64,000 nt of DNA, from assembly GCF_014639255.1 (NCBI RefSeq), contig NZ_BMFV01000007.1:90171-154170 (forward strand). The letters are read 5' to 3'. Each line of letters starts with the position of its first letter. Within the stretch, counting starts at the first letter, position 1. This document shows positions 46,715 through 55,058 of the stretch, piece after piece. Under the pieces are notes generated by a model. That model was not told the DNA's origin. It did not search any database and worked only from the letters and a program-made list of their open reading frames with translations. Made by a program: the position numbers and the translations under genes. The DNA is from Pullulanibacillus pueri. GTDB lineage: Bacteria > Bacillota > Bacilli > Bacillales > Sporolactobacillaceae.

Positions 46715-47434
46715 TTATGTGACAGCTACCTCCCTTAAACGCTTGACTTCATGCGGCTTCAGCTCCCGAAATTCACCTGGAGCCATTGACTGAACCGTCA
46801 AAAAAGCATAGCGCTCCCGTTTTAATTTTAGTACACGGTGCCCCAAAGCCTCAAACATCCGTCTCACTTGACGATTTCTACCTTCATGAATCGTCACTGA
46901 AAGGACGGCCGTATTTTTTTGGCGATCAGATGAAATCAATTTGACAACCGCAGGTGCTGTCACACCGTCCTCTAGCCGTATTCCTTTTTCTAATTTCCTT
47001 AGGCTAGATTTGGTTGGAATCCCACCCACTTTCACAATGTACTCTTTTTCTACTTTATAGCGCGGATGCATTAGAAGGTTGGCAAAGTCACCATCGTTAG
47101 TCAATAAAAGAACACCCGAAGTATCGTAATCCAGACGACCTATAGGGAAAATTCTTTCTTGGATGTCATAAAAAAAGTCGGTAACCACCTTACGTCCCTT
47201 ATCATCACTGACAGATGAGATTACCCCTGTTGGCTTATATAGTAAATAATAAACCGGTGCTTCTCGTTCAATGGGAATTCCGTTCACTTCTATAGTATCG
47301 TGCCCAGAAACCTTTGTCCCCAGTTCCTTCACGACCTTACCATTGACTTTGACCTTTCCCTCGGTAATTAAGGTCTCTGCTTTTCTTCTTGATGTAACGC
47401 CTGCTTGTGCAATCACTTTTTGAAGCCTATCCAT
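46715..47434 (-). CDS. rluB: 23S rRNA pseudouridine synthase RluB
   Basis: RsuA-family enzyme modifying helix 89 of 23S rRNA (E. coli position 2605). The 239-residue protein has an N-terminal S4 domain (1-60; RLQKVIAQAGVTSRRKAE) and the catalytic loop GRLDYDTSGVLLLTNDG, with the active-site Asp. ATG follows AGAGGTG. Confidence 0.94.
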   Translation of the reverse strand: MDRLQKVIAQAGVTSRRKAETLITEGKVKVNGKVVKELGTKVSGHDTIEVNGIPIEREAPVYYLLYKPTGVISSVSDDKGRKVVTDFFYDIQERIFPIGRLDYDTSGVLLLTNDGDFANLLMHPRYKVEKEYIVKVGGIPTKSSLRKLEKGIRLEDGVTAPAVVKLISSDRQKNTAVLSVTIHEGRNRQVRRMFEALGHRVLKLKRERYAFLTVQSMAPGEFRELKPHEVKRLREVAVT

Positions 47435-47919
47435 ACTTTCACCTCTTGACCATCATACCCTTACTCATAGTATTTCTCAAGTCACTAGAAATGATAACCC
47501 TAACTTAATCACCCATATAAAAAAGTCTAAGCTAAACATGAGGATAATAAAGGGTATAAAACAATCATAAGATGTCAAGAAAAAATGACTAAACTCAGAA
47601 ATCATAAAGCATGACTTTCTTCAGTTAGCATATCCTTTGCGTCTGAGAAAGGGGCTGAATCACCCATCCGTAGAGAAACATGCTACTCTTTCGCATCGTT
47701 TGATTTTGATATAGATGGCGACCTAACGGGTAGCTGCCCGAAAAAACGTGAGAAACAAATGAGTGCTGTGCTTGCACTAAAGAAGGAGCGGACTCACAAA
47801 AGACGCTCCTCTCTTTCAAAAGCTAGCTGCAACTCCCAAATCGCGCACGAACCAAAACTGAAATTAACAAAATAGCGCTGCGCTTGTATTAAAGACGGCT
47901 GCTTCTAACAAAGGCGTCG

Positions 47920-48165
47920 ACAGCAATCCAGTGCGAAAGACGCCAGACTCCTTCGGGAACAGCAACGAGCGTTACTTCACGAACTCACTTTGAGTTGTTC
48001 CGAGGAAGCTGACGACGAAGCAATACTCGTAGACATAGGGACAGGAGATTTGTAGCATAAAGACTTGGGAACTCAAATTAATCCATTTCCAAGTTAGCTA
48101 AGGCCGTGCCCATGGAAAGCGAGCGACCTAGAGCGGAAATCCACCAATCTGTTACGTCGCAATTT
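47920..48165 (+). repeat. Dispersed repeat family, central block and A-end
   Basis: It contains GACTCCTTCGGGAACAGCAA, then GAGTTGTTC...GACGACGAAGCAATACTCGTAGAC...GGGACAGGAGATTT (47991-48052; split here at the dots), then AAGGCCGTGCCCATGGAAAG and AGAGCGGAAATCCACCA. The central part is closely repeated at 63567-63630, and the A-end at 63870-63905. Confidence 0.75.
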
Positions 48166-48269
48166 ATTCCAACCCCGAAATTCATACCCTCTGAGTAAAG
48201 AAGCCCTTCCAGAAAAACGTCTTCTCACAAATTAATAATAGAGCCTCTATTCATTCGCCTCCTTAAAAA

Positions 48270-48303
48270 CACAAAAACAAAAACACACCTTAACTAGGCG
48301 TGT
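48270..48303 (-). terminator. Terminator after spmB
   Basis: ACACGCCT / AGGTGTGT with one G-U and a 5-base loop (48283-48303), followed by TTTTGTTTTTG on the minus strand. Confidence 0.85.
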
Positions 48304-48335
48304 TTTTTAATATAAACTATGAATGAGGCAAAAGA

Positions 48336-48866
48336 TTAACCAAAGACAAGTTTAACCACCACAATGGCTCCGATAATGCCTACAAAATCAGCTAAAAAGC
48401 CGACTTTTAATGAATCGCCTATTTTCCGAATACCTATGGCACCAAAATAAACGGTGACTATATACAATGTCGTATCGGTTGCTCCCTGAAGCGTGGAAGC
48501 AAGCCGTCCAATATAAGAATCAGGACCCTTTGTCTTAAATAAATCGGTCATCATACCGAGTGCACCATTTCCCGAAAGCGGACGAATAAGGGCCTGCGGA
48601 ATAATCTCAGCAGGGATACCTACAGCCGAAAGAAAAGGCTTAATCAGATCAATAAGAGCATCCATTGCCCCCGACGCTCGAAACACCCCTATTGAAACAA
48701 GCATACCGACCAAATAAGGAATGATAGAAACTGCCATTTGAAAGCCTTCTTTGCCACCATCAACAAAGGTTTCATATGTGGGTACACGCTTCCATGTTCC
48801 ATAGAGGAGAACAATACCAATGATAAGAGGTATCATCCAGATTGAAACTGACGAGATTAATGCCAT
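48336..48866 (-). CDS. spmB: Spore maturation protein B
   Basis: Membrane protein with a nucleoside-gate (Gate) domain, needed with SpmA for proper spore core dehydration. The 176-residue protein has about five membrane segments and the conserved PLSGNGALGMMTDLFKTKGPDS and GATDTTLYIVTVYFGAIG. It lies about 20 bases after spmA. Confidence 0.93.
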   Translation of the reverse strand: MALISSVSIWMIPLIIGIVLLYGTWKRVPTYETFVDGGKEGFQMAVSIIPYLVGMLVSIGVFRASGAMDALIDLIKPFLSAVGIPAEIIPQALIRPLSGNGALGMMTDLFKTKGPDSYIGRLASTLQGATDTTLYIVTVYFGAIGIRKIGDSLKVGFLADFVGIIGAIVVVKLVFG

Positions 48867-48889
48867 ATGCCCCTCCTCCTATCTTCATA

Positions 48890-49486
48890 CTATTTTTTAG
48901 CCGCTTTACGTTTTCTGCGATAGTAAAAAAATCGATCGATGAGGACGGCCGCAATCGTCGTAATGGTTGTCGCTAATAATGTTGTTCCCACAATTTCAGT
49001 CGGATTTTCCGAGCCATATTGCATCCGGATCGCAATGACTGTTGTCGGGATTAAAGTTAAGCTTGACGTATTTAAAGCAAGGAGTGTAATCATAGACCTA
49101 CTAGCTTCTGGACGGTCATGATTGAGCTTTTTTAATTGCTCCATTGCTTTAATTCCCATCGGTGTCGCGGCATTCCCGAGTCCAAAAAAATTCGCGACGG
49201 TATTCGAAAGAATATACCCCATAGCAGGATGATCTTCAGGGACCTCTGGAAATAGTTTTTTTAGAATAGGTTTAAATAGGCCCGCCAATTTATTGAGCAA
49301 CCCTGCAACCTCAGCAATTTTCATAATCCCCAGCCAAAAAACGAGCACGAAAATTAAGCCTAAGCAAAGGGTAACGCCCTCTTCAGCATATTGGAAGATA
49401 GCTTTATTCACGGCCTCCATGTTGCCCGTGAACGCTGCGTAAACAAGACCAATAACAAACATCCCTACCCATATATAGTTAATCAT
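48890..49486 (-). CDS. spmA: Spore maturation protein A
   Basis: Membrane protein of the same Gate family as SpmB. The 198-residue protein has about five membrane segments and FFGLGNAATPMGIKAMEQL, with TLIPTTVIAIR later. It overlaps the dacB stop by 8 bases. dacB-spmA-spmB is the B. subtilis operon, acting in the mother cell on cortex structure and core water. Confidence 0.93.
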   Translation of the reverse strand: MINYIWVGMFVIGLVYAAFTGNMEAVNKAIFQYAEEGVTLCLGLIFVLVFWLGIMKIAEVAGLLNKLAGLFKPILKKLFPEVPEDHPAMGYILSNTVANFFGLGNAATPMGIKAMEQLKKLNHDRPEASRSMITLLALNTSSLTLIPTTVIAIRMQYGSENPTEIVGTTLLATTITTIAAVLIDRFFYYRRKRKAAKK

Positions 49487-50639
49487 GGCTGACCTGCTCG
49501 ACTATGTGGGATAATGCAAAATGAAAGAAGGACCAAAAACTTTTTTTCTCTTTCGGCGGTTTTTTATAAAATACAGGGACTTGTTCAATAACTGCGTCCT
49601 TTATTTTGACTTTAAATTGCCCTGCCACCTCTGGTCGCTTTTTGAATTTTTTCCCGTTTTTGGGCTTATATAAGATCAGTTCAGTGGATATTGCTTCTTT
49701 CTCCTTTGCAGTAAGTGGCATCACAATGTCTCGATGAAGATAAAGAGGACTGTCATAATATTTCTTTTTAACGCCTTGCAATTTCCCTTTTTCTGCGATC
49801 TTCACTTGTTGGAATTGCTTGAACCCCCAATTAAAGAGATTCATATGATCATTCCAATCATCACCATCATTTAAGGTGACAACAATATAATTCTTATCAT
49901 CATTAGAAGCAGTGGAAATCAGGGTGCGACCGGTCTTTTTGGTATAACCTGTTTTGCCACCGGTTGAATAATCATAATTAAAGAGAAGTTTATTTTTATT
50001 TTTCCATTTCCTGTCCCATTTTTCTCCTTCTTGTGGTGCCGTATAATATTTTGTTTTAAACATTTTCTGAAACGTCGGATTTTTCATCGCATACTTTGTT
50101 AACAATGCCATATCATAAGCCGTCGAACGATGTAATTCGTCATCTAATCCATGAGGGTTTGCAAAGGTTGTATCTAACATCCCTAACTCTTTCGCCTTTT
50201 TATTCATGAGATAAACAAAGCCCTCTTTACTCCCTCCAACAGCTTCTGCAATGGCAACAGCAGCATCGTTCCCAGACCTTAGTAATAAACCATAAACAAG
50301 ATCTTTTAATTTGATTTTCTCACCCTTTTTAAGATAAAGTGATGAGCCCTCTGTTCCAAAAGCATTGTCACTAACCGTAACGGTCTTATCCAATTTCCCA
50401 GATTCAATTGCAAGAATAGCTGTCATTACTTTAGTAATACTCGCGATGCGCATCGGCTTATGTATATCCTTACCATATAAAACCCGCCCGGTATCTTGGT
50501 CCATTAAGATCGCGGACTCTGCTGAAACATGCACACTAGAAGTTGTGAGTGGCAAGGCCATTGTTTTCTTTATGAAAACAACTGGCATGATCAAGGCGAT
50601 GATTATAATAAAAAGTATACATCTTTTAAGCTTAACCAA
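49479..50639 (-). CDS. dacB: Sporulation D-alanyl-D-alanine carboxypeptidase DacB
   Basis: Penicillin-binding protein (PBP5*) that trims cortex stem peptides and so limits cross-linking. The 386-residue protein has a signal peptide (about 1-28), the SxxK active site SITK (67-70), SGN (122-124) and KTG (229-231), then a C-terminal beta domain. The start is TTG at 50639 with GGGGTGA upstream. A strong sigma-E-like promoter precedes it. Confidence 0.95.
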   Translation of the reverse strand: MVKLKRCILFIIIIALIMPVVFIKKTMALPLTTSSVHVSAESAILMDQDTGRVLYGKDIHKPMRIASITKVMTAILAIESGKLDKTVTVSDNAFGTEGSSLYLKKGEKIKLKDLVYGLLLRSGNDAAVAIAEAVGGSKEGFVYLMNKKAKELGMLDTTFANPHGLDDELHRSTAYDMALLTKYAMKNPTFQKMFKTKYYTAPQEGEKWDRKWKNKNKLLFNYDYSTGGKTGYTKKTGRTLISTASNDDKNYIVVTLNDGDDWNDHMNLFNWGFKQFQQVKIAEKGKLQGVKKKYYDSPLYLHRDIVMPLTAKEKEAISTELILYKPKNGKKFKKRPEVAGQFKVKIKDAVIEQVPVFYKKPPKEKKSFWSFFHFALSHIVEQVSHD

Positions 50640-50671
50640 GGTGTCACCCCGCCCTTATCTATTTTTGTACA

Positions 50672-50699
50672 AGTTTATGCTTGGCTAAGCAGAATATGA
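50672..50699 (-). promoter_or_regulatory. Sigma-E promoter of dacB-spmAB
   Basis: TCATATT (50693-50699), 13 bases, CATAAACT (50672-50679): the -35 is a full match to sigma-E and the -10 is one base off. It lies about 30 bases ahead of dacB and just after the scpB terminator. Confidence 0.75.
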
Positions 50700-50722
50700 A
50701 AAAAACTTGCCCTAGGCAAGTT
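50694..50722 (-). terminator. Terminator after scpB
   Basis: A perfect 8-pair stem AACTTGCC / GGCAAGTT with a 3-base loop (50704-50722), followed by TTTTTTC on the minus strand. The dacB -35 element overlaps this T tract. Confidence 0.85.
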
Positions 50723-50777
50723 AAAATGATGGCTTTATTATAGTAATAATTGCAGAGTCCACATTGCAGTAATGAAA

Positions 50778-51368
50778 TTAAAACTCTAAGACCGTTTGCT
50801 GAAACCGCTCATAAAAAAGGTCAGCTTCTCCTTCTTTGATCTCTTCTGTTGTTTCTGGCATAGGGGGTAACTCCTCTATAGAATTCAAACCAAAATGCGA
50901 AAGAAAATGAGAGGTCACACCATAAAGAATGGCACGTCCGGTTCCCTCGGCTCGGCCAACCTCTTTGATCAAGCCTTTAGAAACGAGCGTGTGTATTGCT
51001 TTTTCTGATTTAACCCCTCTGATGTCCTCAACCTCGGCGCGGGAGACGGGCTGCTTATAAGCAATAACCGCTAATGTTTCCAAAGCGGCCTGAGATAAAG
51101 ACGTTGGTTTTGGTGCTTCAACCAGTTTTTCAATATAGTTGGCAAGCTTAGGCTTAGTCGTCAATTGATAGACACCAGCAACCTCTACAAGCGCTAGTCC
51201 CCGTTCCTCTGACTCATTTAAATGCTGTTTAAAAGCTTCCATCAATGGGTGAATCTCATCAAGAGGTAACTCTAGAACCTCGATTAGTTGTTCACTCGAG
51301 ATACCTTCCTCTCCTGTAACATATAAAAGCGCTTCAAGAATGGAAAAGTGTGTCTTTCTATCGCTCAT
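50778..51368 (-). CDS. scpB: Segregation and condensation protein B
   Basis: Winged-helix partner of ScpA and SMC in chromosome condensation. The 196-residue protein has the two-domain pattern with SILEALLYVTGEEG near the start and ALETLAVIAYKQPVSRAEVEDIRGV in the second winged helix. It overlaps scpA by 11 bases. Confidence 0.95.
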   Translation of the reverse strand: MSDRKTHFSILEALLYVTGEEGISSEQLIEVLELPLDEIHPLMEAFKQHLNESEERGLALVEVAGVYQLTTKPKLANYIEKLVEAPKPTSLSQAALETLAVIAYKQPVSRAEVEDIRGVKSEKAIHTLVSKGLIKEVGRAEGTGRAILYGVTSHFLSHFGLNSIEELPPMPETTEEIKEGEADLFYERFQQTVLEF

Positions 51369-52116
51369 CTTTAGCCACTCCCTCCATTAGTGTAATCATA
51401 ATTTCAGAAAAGTTGTGTTCTTGGCTGCAGATAATTGTATGATTCTTCATCAACTCAAGGACTGCTAAGAATGTAACCACCACATGCGTAGAATTAGGAT
51501 AAGCGAAGAGCGAAGAAAAGGGTTGTGAGCGTCCAGAGACATTTAGCCTCGTAACTATCTCCTTCATTCTGGGTCCAATAGGCAAGGATTGTCTTTCTAT
51601 CTTTGTATTTAAAGGCTCCTCTAAACGCTTGCGAACCAGCATATGTCTAAAGGCCGAGAGCATATCATAAACAGAAACATTGGACAGTTGAACCTCATTT
51701 GAATGTTTCTTATAGCTTGATAGATCATGTGGAGGCTTAGAGAACACGAGACTTTGCTCTTCTTCTCTATCCTTTAAGAAATCAGCAGCTTGTTTATATT
51801 GTTTATACTCAAGTAATCGTTTGACTAGTTCCTCTCGAGGGTCTTCTTCTTCCTCAAAAGGCGCAAAGTCTGTCTCCAAGGGCTCTTGTTTGGGTAATAG
51901 CATGCGACTCTTCATTTCAATCAAAGAGGCAGCCATCACTAAATATTCACTTGCTACATCCAATTGTAAGACCTTCATTTGATGAATAAACTCTAAATAC
52001 TGTTCTGTAATGACGGCAACTGGAATATCATAGATATCAATCTCCAGCTTTTTAATAAGATGTAGTAAGAGGTCTAAAGGTCCTTCAAACGCGTCAATTT
52101 TAACTTTATATTCCAA
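51358..52116 (-). CDS. scpA: Segregation and condensation protein A
   Basis: Kleisin subunit bridging SMC heads. The 252-residue protein has the N-terminal kleisin signature FEGPLDLLLHLIKKLEIDIYDI (split: FEGPLDLLLHLI, KKLEIDIYDI), EYLVMAASLIEMKSRMLLP, and the C-terminal winged helix FLAVLELMK. The start is TTG at 52116. Pairs with scpB. Confidence 0.95.
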   Translation of the reverse strand: MEYKVKIDAFEGPLDLLLHLIKKLEIDIYDIPVAVITEQYLEFIHQMKVLQLDVASEYLVMAASLIEMKSRMLLPKQEPLETDFAPFEEEEDPREELVKRLLEYKQYKQAADFLKDREEEQSLVFSKPPHDLSSYKKHSNEVQLSNVSVYDMLSAFRHMLVRKRLEEPLNTKIERQSLPIGPRMKEIVTRLNVSGRSQPFSSLFAYPNSTHVVVTFLAVLELMKNHTIICSQEHNFSEIMITLMEGVAKDER

Positions 52117-52149
52117 ATCAAGCCCACCCTATATACTTAGGAAACTTTA

Positions 52150-52217
52150 GAAAACTTGGCTTTACGCCAAGTCTTTAATGGCGGAAGCCAAAGTTGCACT
52201 TATAAGGTCTTCCTCAA
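52150..52217 (+). repeat. Dispersed repeat family, 3' block only
   Basis: CTTGGCTTTACGCCAAG forms a 6-pair stem, followed by TGGCGGAAGCCA forming a second, then AAGTTGCACTTATAAGG. It is the best-kept copy of the 3' block also seen at 13773-13835 and 60284-60340. It lies alone between scpA and the small Sm-like gene. Confidence 0.7.
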
Positions 52218-52370
52218 AAGGATAAACTCTGACGGTGCAAACGAAAGACTGTTACAAATGACCCCTTTTTAACTTTAAATGGGTAAAAAACTAGGCATAT
52301 TATATCATGACCAGCATCGTCATTCAATTGACCCATTAACCGATGCCCTATGCATAAAACACCCTACAAA

Positions 52371-52610
52371 CTAAAAGATCGATAGAATATCCAGCATCAC
52401 AATCGAAGCTAAAGGAATGACATCGACATTGTCTGGCGTAATCTGTACCATCCCTTGTTGCTTTTCGTTTTCGTCAATGCCATAAAGATAAAGGTAATTG
52501 GCATCTAGTTGAACGACTATCCCTTTATACAGAGCACCATCGGAAGTTTCTAGTTTGACAGCCTCTCCAATAGCCTGTGATAATAACTTATAACAGTGTT
52601 CGCGGGACAC
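52371..52610 (-). CDS. Small Sm-like-fold protein, function unknown
   Basis: A 79-residue protein I do not recognise by name. The middle (AIGEAVKLETSDGALYKGIVV, QLDANYLYLYGIDE) has the strand pattern of Sm/LSm or SH3-like barrels: a binding helix, then short beta strands with GxxxxG-type turns, then a hydrophobic end (DVIPLASIVMLDILSIF). The start is GTG at 52610, six bases after GGGAGG; an upstream in-frame extension adds 11 Arg-rich residues but lacks a signal. It lies between ribT and scpA. RNA or protein binding would fit but is not shown. Confidence 0.6.
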   Translation of the reverse strand: MSREHCYKLLSQAIGEAVKLETSDGALYKGIVVQLDANYLYLYGIDENEKQQGMVQITPDNVDVIPLASIVMLDILSIF

Positions 52611-52785
52611 ATTGATCCTCCCCCTTCTCGCCGACATAAACATAAACGTGGCAATCGAGTCTTCCTATTTAGCCTATGCAGGAAAAGGGAAAGGAGATTA
52701 GATATGTACCTATTTCTCAAAAAAATTCCACTATTTTGGTATAGCCTTTAATCTCAAACACTTGGCTTAAGAAAAAAACACCGAT

Positions 52786-53148
52786 TCACTCTTCATCAGT
52801 GATCGGCTTCAGACACTTTTCAAAGAATTCTTTTGTTTGTTCTGACGGAACGATGGTGTATTTTGAACCAATCATCTCTTGCAAAGCCCTTACCATTCGT
52901 CGAGCAACACCTTGTTGTCGGTGAGAAGGGTTAACACTAACATGCTTTAGCGCTGCCGTTTCTCCAATTATTTCCACGCCTATAATACCAATAATGTCTT
53001 CTTCCTTCCAGAGAAACAATTGCCAATTGTCTTCATCCTCATAATGCTTAATCGTCTGCATTAGATTTTTCAAATCTTTTTCTGTAGGAACAAAAGACAA
53101 TAGACCCATTGCAATTTTCTCGTAAGTCCGTTTATAACGAATTAACAT
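52786..53148 (-). CDS. ribT: RibT, GNAT-family acetyltransferase
   Basis: Small acetyltransferase-like protein that ends the riboflavin operon in B. subtilis; its substrate is not established. The 120-residue protein keeps MLIRYKRTYEKIAMGLLSF, LFLWKEEDIIGIIGVE, and the acetyl-CoA loop HRQQGVARRM. Here the ribDEAH genes are missing, so ribT stands alone between lysA and the Sm-like gene. Confidence 0.9.
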   Translation of the reverse strand: MLIRYKRTYEKIAMGLLSFVPTEKDLKNLMQTIKHYEDEDNWQLFLWKEEDIIGIIGVEIIGETAALKHVSVNPSHRQQGVARRMVRALQEMIGSKYTIVPSEQTKEFFEKCLKPITDEE

Positions 53149-53436
53149 TAGTAAACTCCTTATTTAGTCTGGCTTTTCTTATCACTAGCATTTCACATTT
53201 CTTTCCACTTTATACTTATATTTAGCATAAAGCCTTGAACTTATCTATACTAGGACATTTACTTGGTAACTTTCGTTAAACTTAAACCTTATTAAACTTT
53301 TTTACCAAGAACCATAACTATAACTATAATTATTATAACCAACTTTTTTATTTATGTGCATAACACTATAAAAAATACATCAAGTTTCTCTTATAGTCAA
53401 ATCACAAAATATGGACAAAAGACTAAATACTGTGCC

Positions 53437-54753
53437 TTATTTCTCTTTTATCGGCGTTTGTAAGGATAAATCAAACTGCAACAAATCTTCATAGGTTTCA
53501 CGTTTTATGACCAACTGGTCCTGTCCTTCTTCAACAAACACAACTGCGGGGCGGGGCAATCTGTTGTAATTATTTGACATTGAATATCCATAGGCCCCCG
53601 TACAAAAGACTGCAAGTAGGTCTCCTCTTTCTGCAACTGGAAGCTCGATATCTTGGATTAAAATATCCCCTGACTCACATAGCTTTCCAGCCACAGCAAC
53701 ATGTTCCTCAGGAAGTTCTCCTGCCCGATTGGCAATTATAGCTTCATATTCTGCTTGATACAAAGCAGGACGAAGATTATCGCTCATCCCACCATCCACC
53801 GTGATGTATTTTCGCACATTAGGGATGTTCTTTTGAGTGCCAACAGTATATAATGTCGTCCCTGCTTCACCAACAATTGAACGACCAGGCTCAATCCAAA
53901 TCTCTGGCAAGCCTAATTCATGTTTTTCCGCTTCCGCTATGACCGTTTCAACTATGCTTCTAATTAAGGTCTCCACTGGTTGTGGTTCATCTTTTTTGGT
54001 ATAAGCAATCCCAAAGCCGCCTCCGACATTTAGGATGTCTGGTGTATAATTCAATTCCTTGTGCCATATGGCTATGTGGTCATATACCCTTTGAATAGCA
54101 TGGATAAAGCCATTCACATCAAAAATTTGGGAACCGATATGGGAATGAAGTCCACAAAGTTCGATCGTTTTGGCTTCAAGAGCAAATTGAATGGCCCGCT
54201 TCACTTCCCCATTCATTAAATCAAAACCAAATTTTGAGTCCATTTGGCCAGTTGTAATATACTCATGTGTATGTGCTTCCACACCTGGTGTCATCCTCAG
54301 CAAAACTTTAACTTGCTTTTGCTCCATCTCAGAGATATTTTTCACCATTTCAAGTTCACTGAAATTATCGACAACAATCGCACCAATATGATGCTCAATG
54401 GACATTTTTATTTCCTGCTCTGATTTATTGTTACCATGAAAATGAATATTTTCTGAAGGATAACCCGCAACAAGAGCGGTATATAACTCGCCTCCAGATA
54501 CAACATCTAATGCTAGATCAAGCTCTGCTGCCAATTGAACCATCGCTACTGATGAAAAGGCTTTACTTGCATAAGCAACCTTATAATTTATGGGGTAATG
54601 ATCAAAAGCAGCTTTAAAAGCGCGGCTTTTGGCTCGAATCGTTTCTACATCGTAAACATAAAGCGGTGTACCATATTTCTCTGCAAGTGTAACGGTATCT
54701 ACTCCTCCGATCTCCAAATGATTCTTATGATTAATGGTTTGAGTCCCGCGCAT
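53437..54753 (-). CDS. lysA: Diaminopimelate decarboxylase
   Basis: PLP enzyme for the last lysine step. The 438-residue protein has YKVAYASKAFSS (PLP Lys64), GLHSHIGSQIF, NVGGGFGIAY, EPGRSIVGEAG and LCESGDIL, covering the PLP and substrate sites of the alanine-racemase-fold decarboxylases. ATG follows TAGGAG. No clear hairpin terminator was found in the 290 bases after it. Confidence 0.96.
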   Translation of the reverse strand: MRGTQTINHKNHLEIGGVDTVTLAEKYGTPLYVYDVETIRAKSRAFKAAFDHYPINYKVAYASKAFSSVAMVQLAAELDLALDVVSGGELYTALVAGYPSENIHFHGNNKSEQEIKMSIEHHIGAIVVDNFSELEMVKNISEMEQKQVKVLLRMTPGVEAHTHEYITTGQMDSKFGFDLMNGEVKRAIQFALEAKTIELCGLHSHIGSQIFDVNGFIHAIQRVYDHIAIWHKELNYTPDILNVGGGFGIAYTKKDEPQPVETLIRSIVETVIAEAEKHELGLPEIWIEPGRSIVGEAGTTLYTVGTQKNIPNVRKYITVDGGMSDNLRPALYQAEYEAIIANRAGELPEEHVAVAGKLCESGDILIQDIELPVAERGDLLAVFCTGAYGYSMSNNYNRLPRPAVVFVEEGQDQLVIKRETYEDLLQFDLSLQTPIKEK

Positions 54754-55058
54754 GAGTTTTTTCTCCTACCTTTTTCAAATTCGAATAAGATTTTTATTTT
54801 ATTAATGTAAACTACTGAAAAAAGCTTATGTACATCAAACATAAGCTCAAGTTCAAATAGCTCAATGCTTTAAGGTATCAAAAAATCTAAGAGTCGTCTT
54901 TACTCAAGATATTAATTGATCATTTATCTAAATAAACTATATTCTAGCAAGGAATAGGGCAATTGTAAATGTCTATTCACAAGAAATGGCAGTCATCTCT
55001 CCCACTTTAAGCTGTCCTAATGCTCACAAAGTGGGAAATCACTGCCTAATGCCTTGCT
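54754..55058. other. Gene-free stretch between spoVAF and lysA
   Basis: About 300 bases: the spoVAF terminator (54823-54847) and an inverted repeat CCCACTTT / AAAGTGGG (54998-55034) with a long loop and no T tract. The lysA promoter is expected on the left. No lysine riboswitch fold was recognised. Confidence 0.55.
54815..54847 (-). terminator. Terminator after spoVAF
   Basis: A 9-pair stem AGCTTATGT / ACATAAGCT with a 7-base loop (54823-54847), followed by TTTTTTC on the minus strand. Confidence 0.85.

Larger units (their letters stand above)
47435..48335. other. Longest gene-free stretch, between spmB and rluB
   Basis: About 900 bases with no credible gene. It holds the spmB terminator, a large copy of the dispersed repeat (47920-48165), and a short near-duplicate (GTGCTTGCACTAAAGAAGG near 47770 and GCGCTTGTATTAAAGACGG near 47880). 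A minus-strand frame at 47625-47819 has no ribosome-binding site. Confidence 0.65.

Noticed and set aside
47625..47819. Minus-strand 64-residue frame near rluB
   Set aside because: No ribosome-binding site, unusual composition, lies in repeat-rich intergenic DNA.
53260..53310. Hairpin CTTGGTAA / TTACCAAG between lysA and ribT
   Set aside because: The loop is over 30 bases and no T tract follows; not convincing as a terminator.
54754..55058. Lysine riboswitch ahead of lysA
   Set aside because: The region is short and AT-rich, and I could not find the conserved L-box core.
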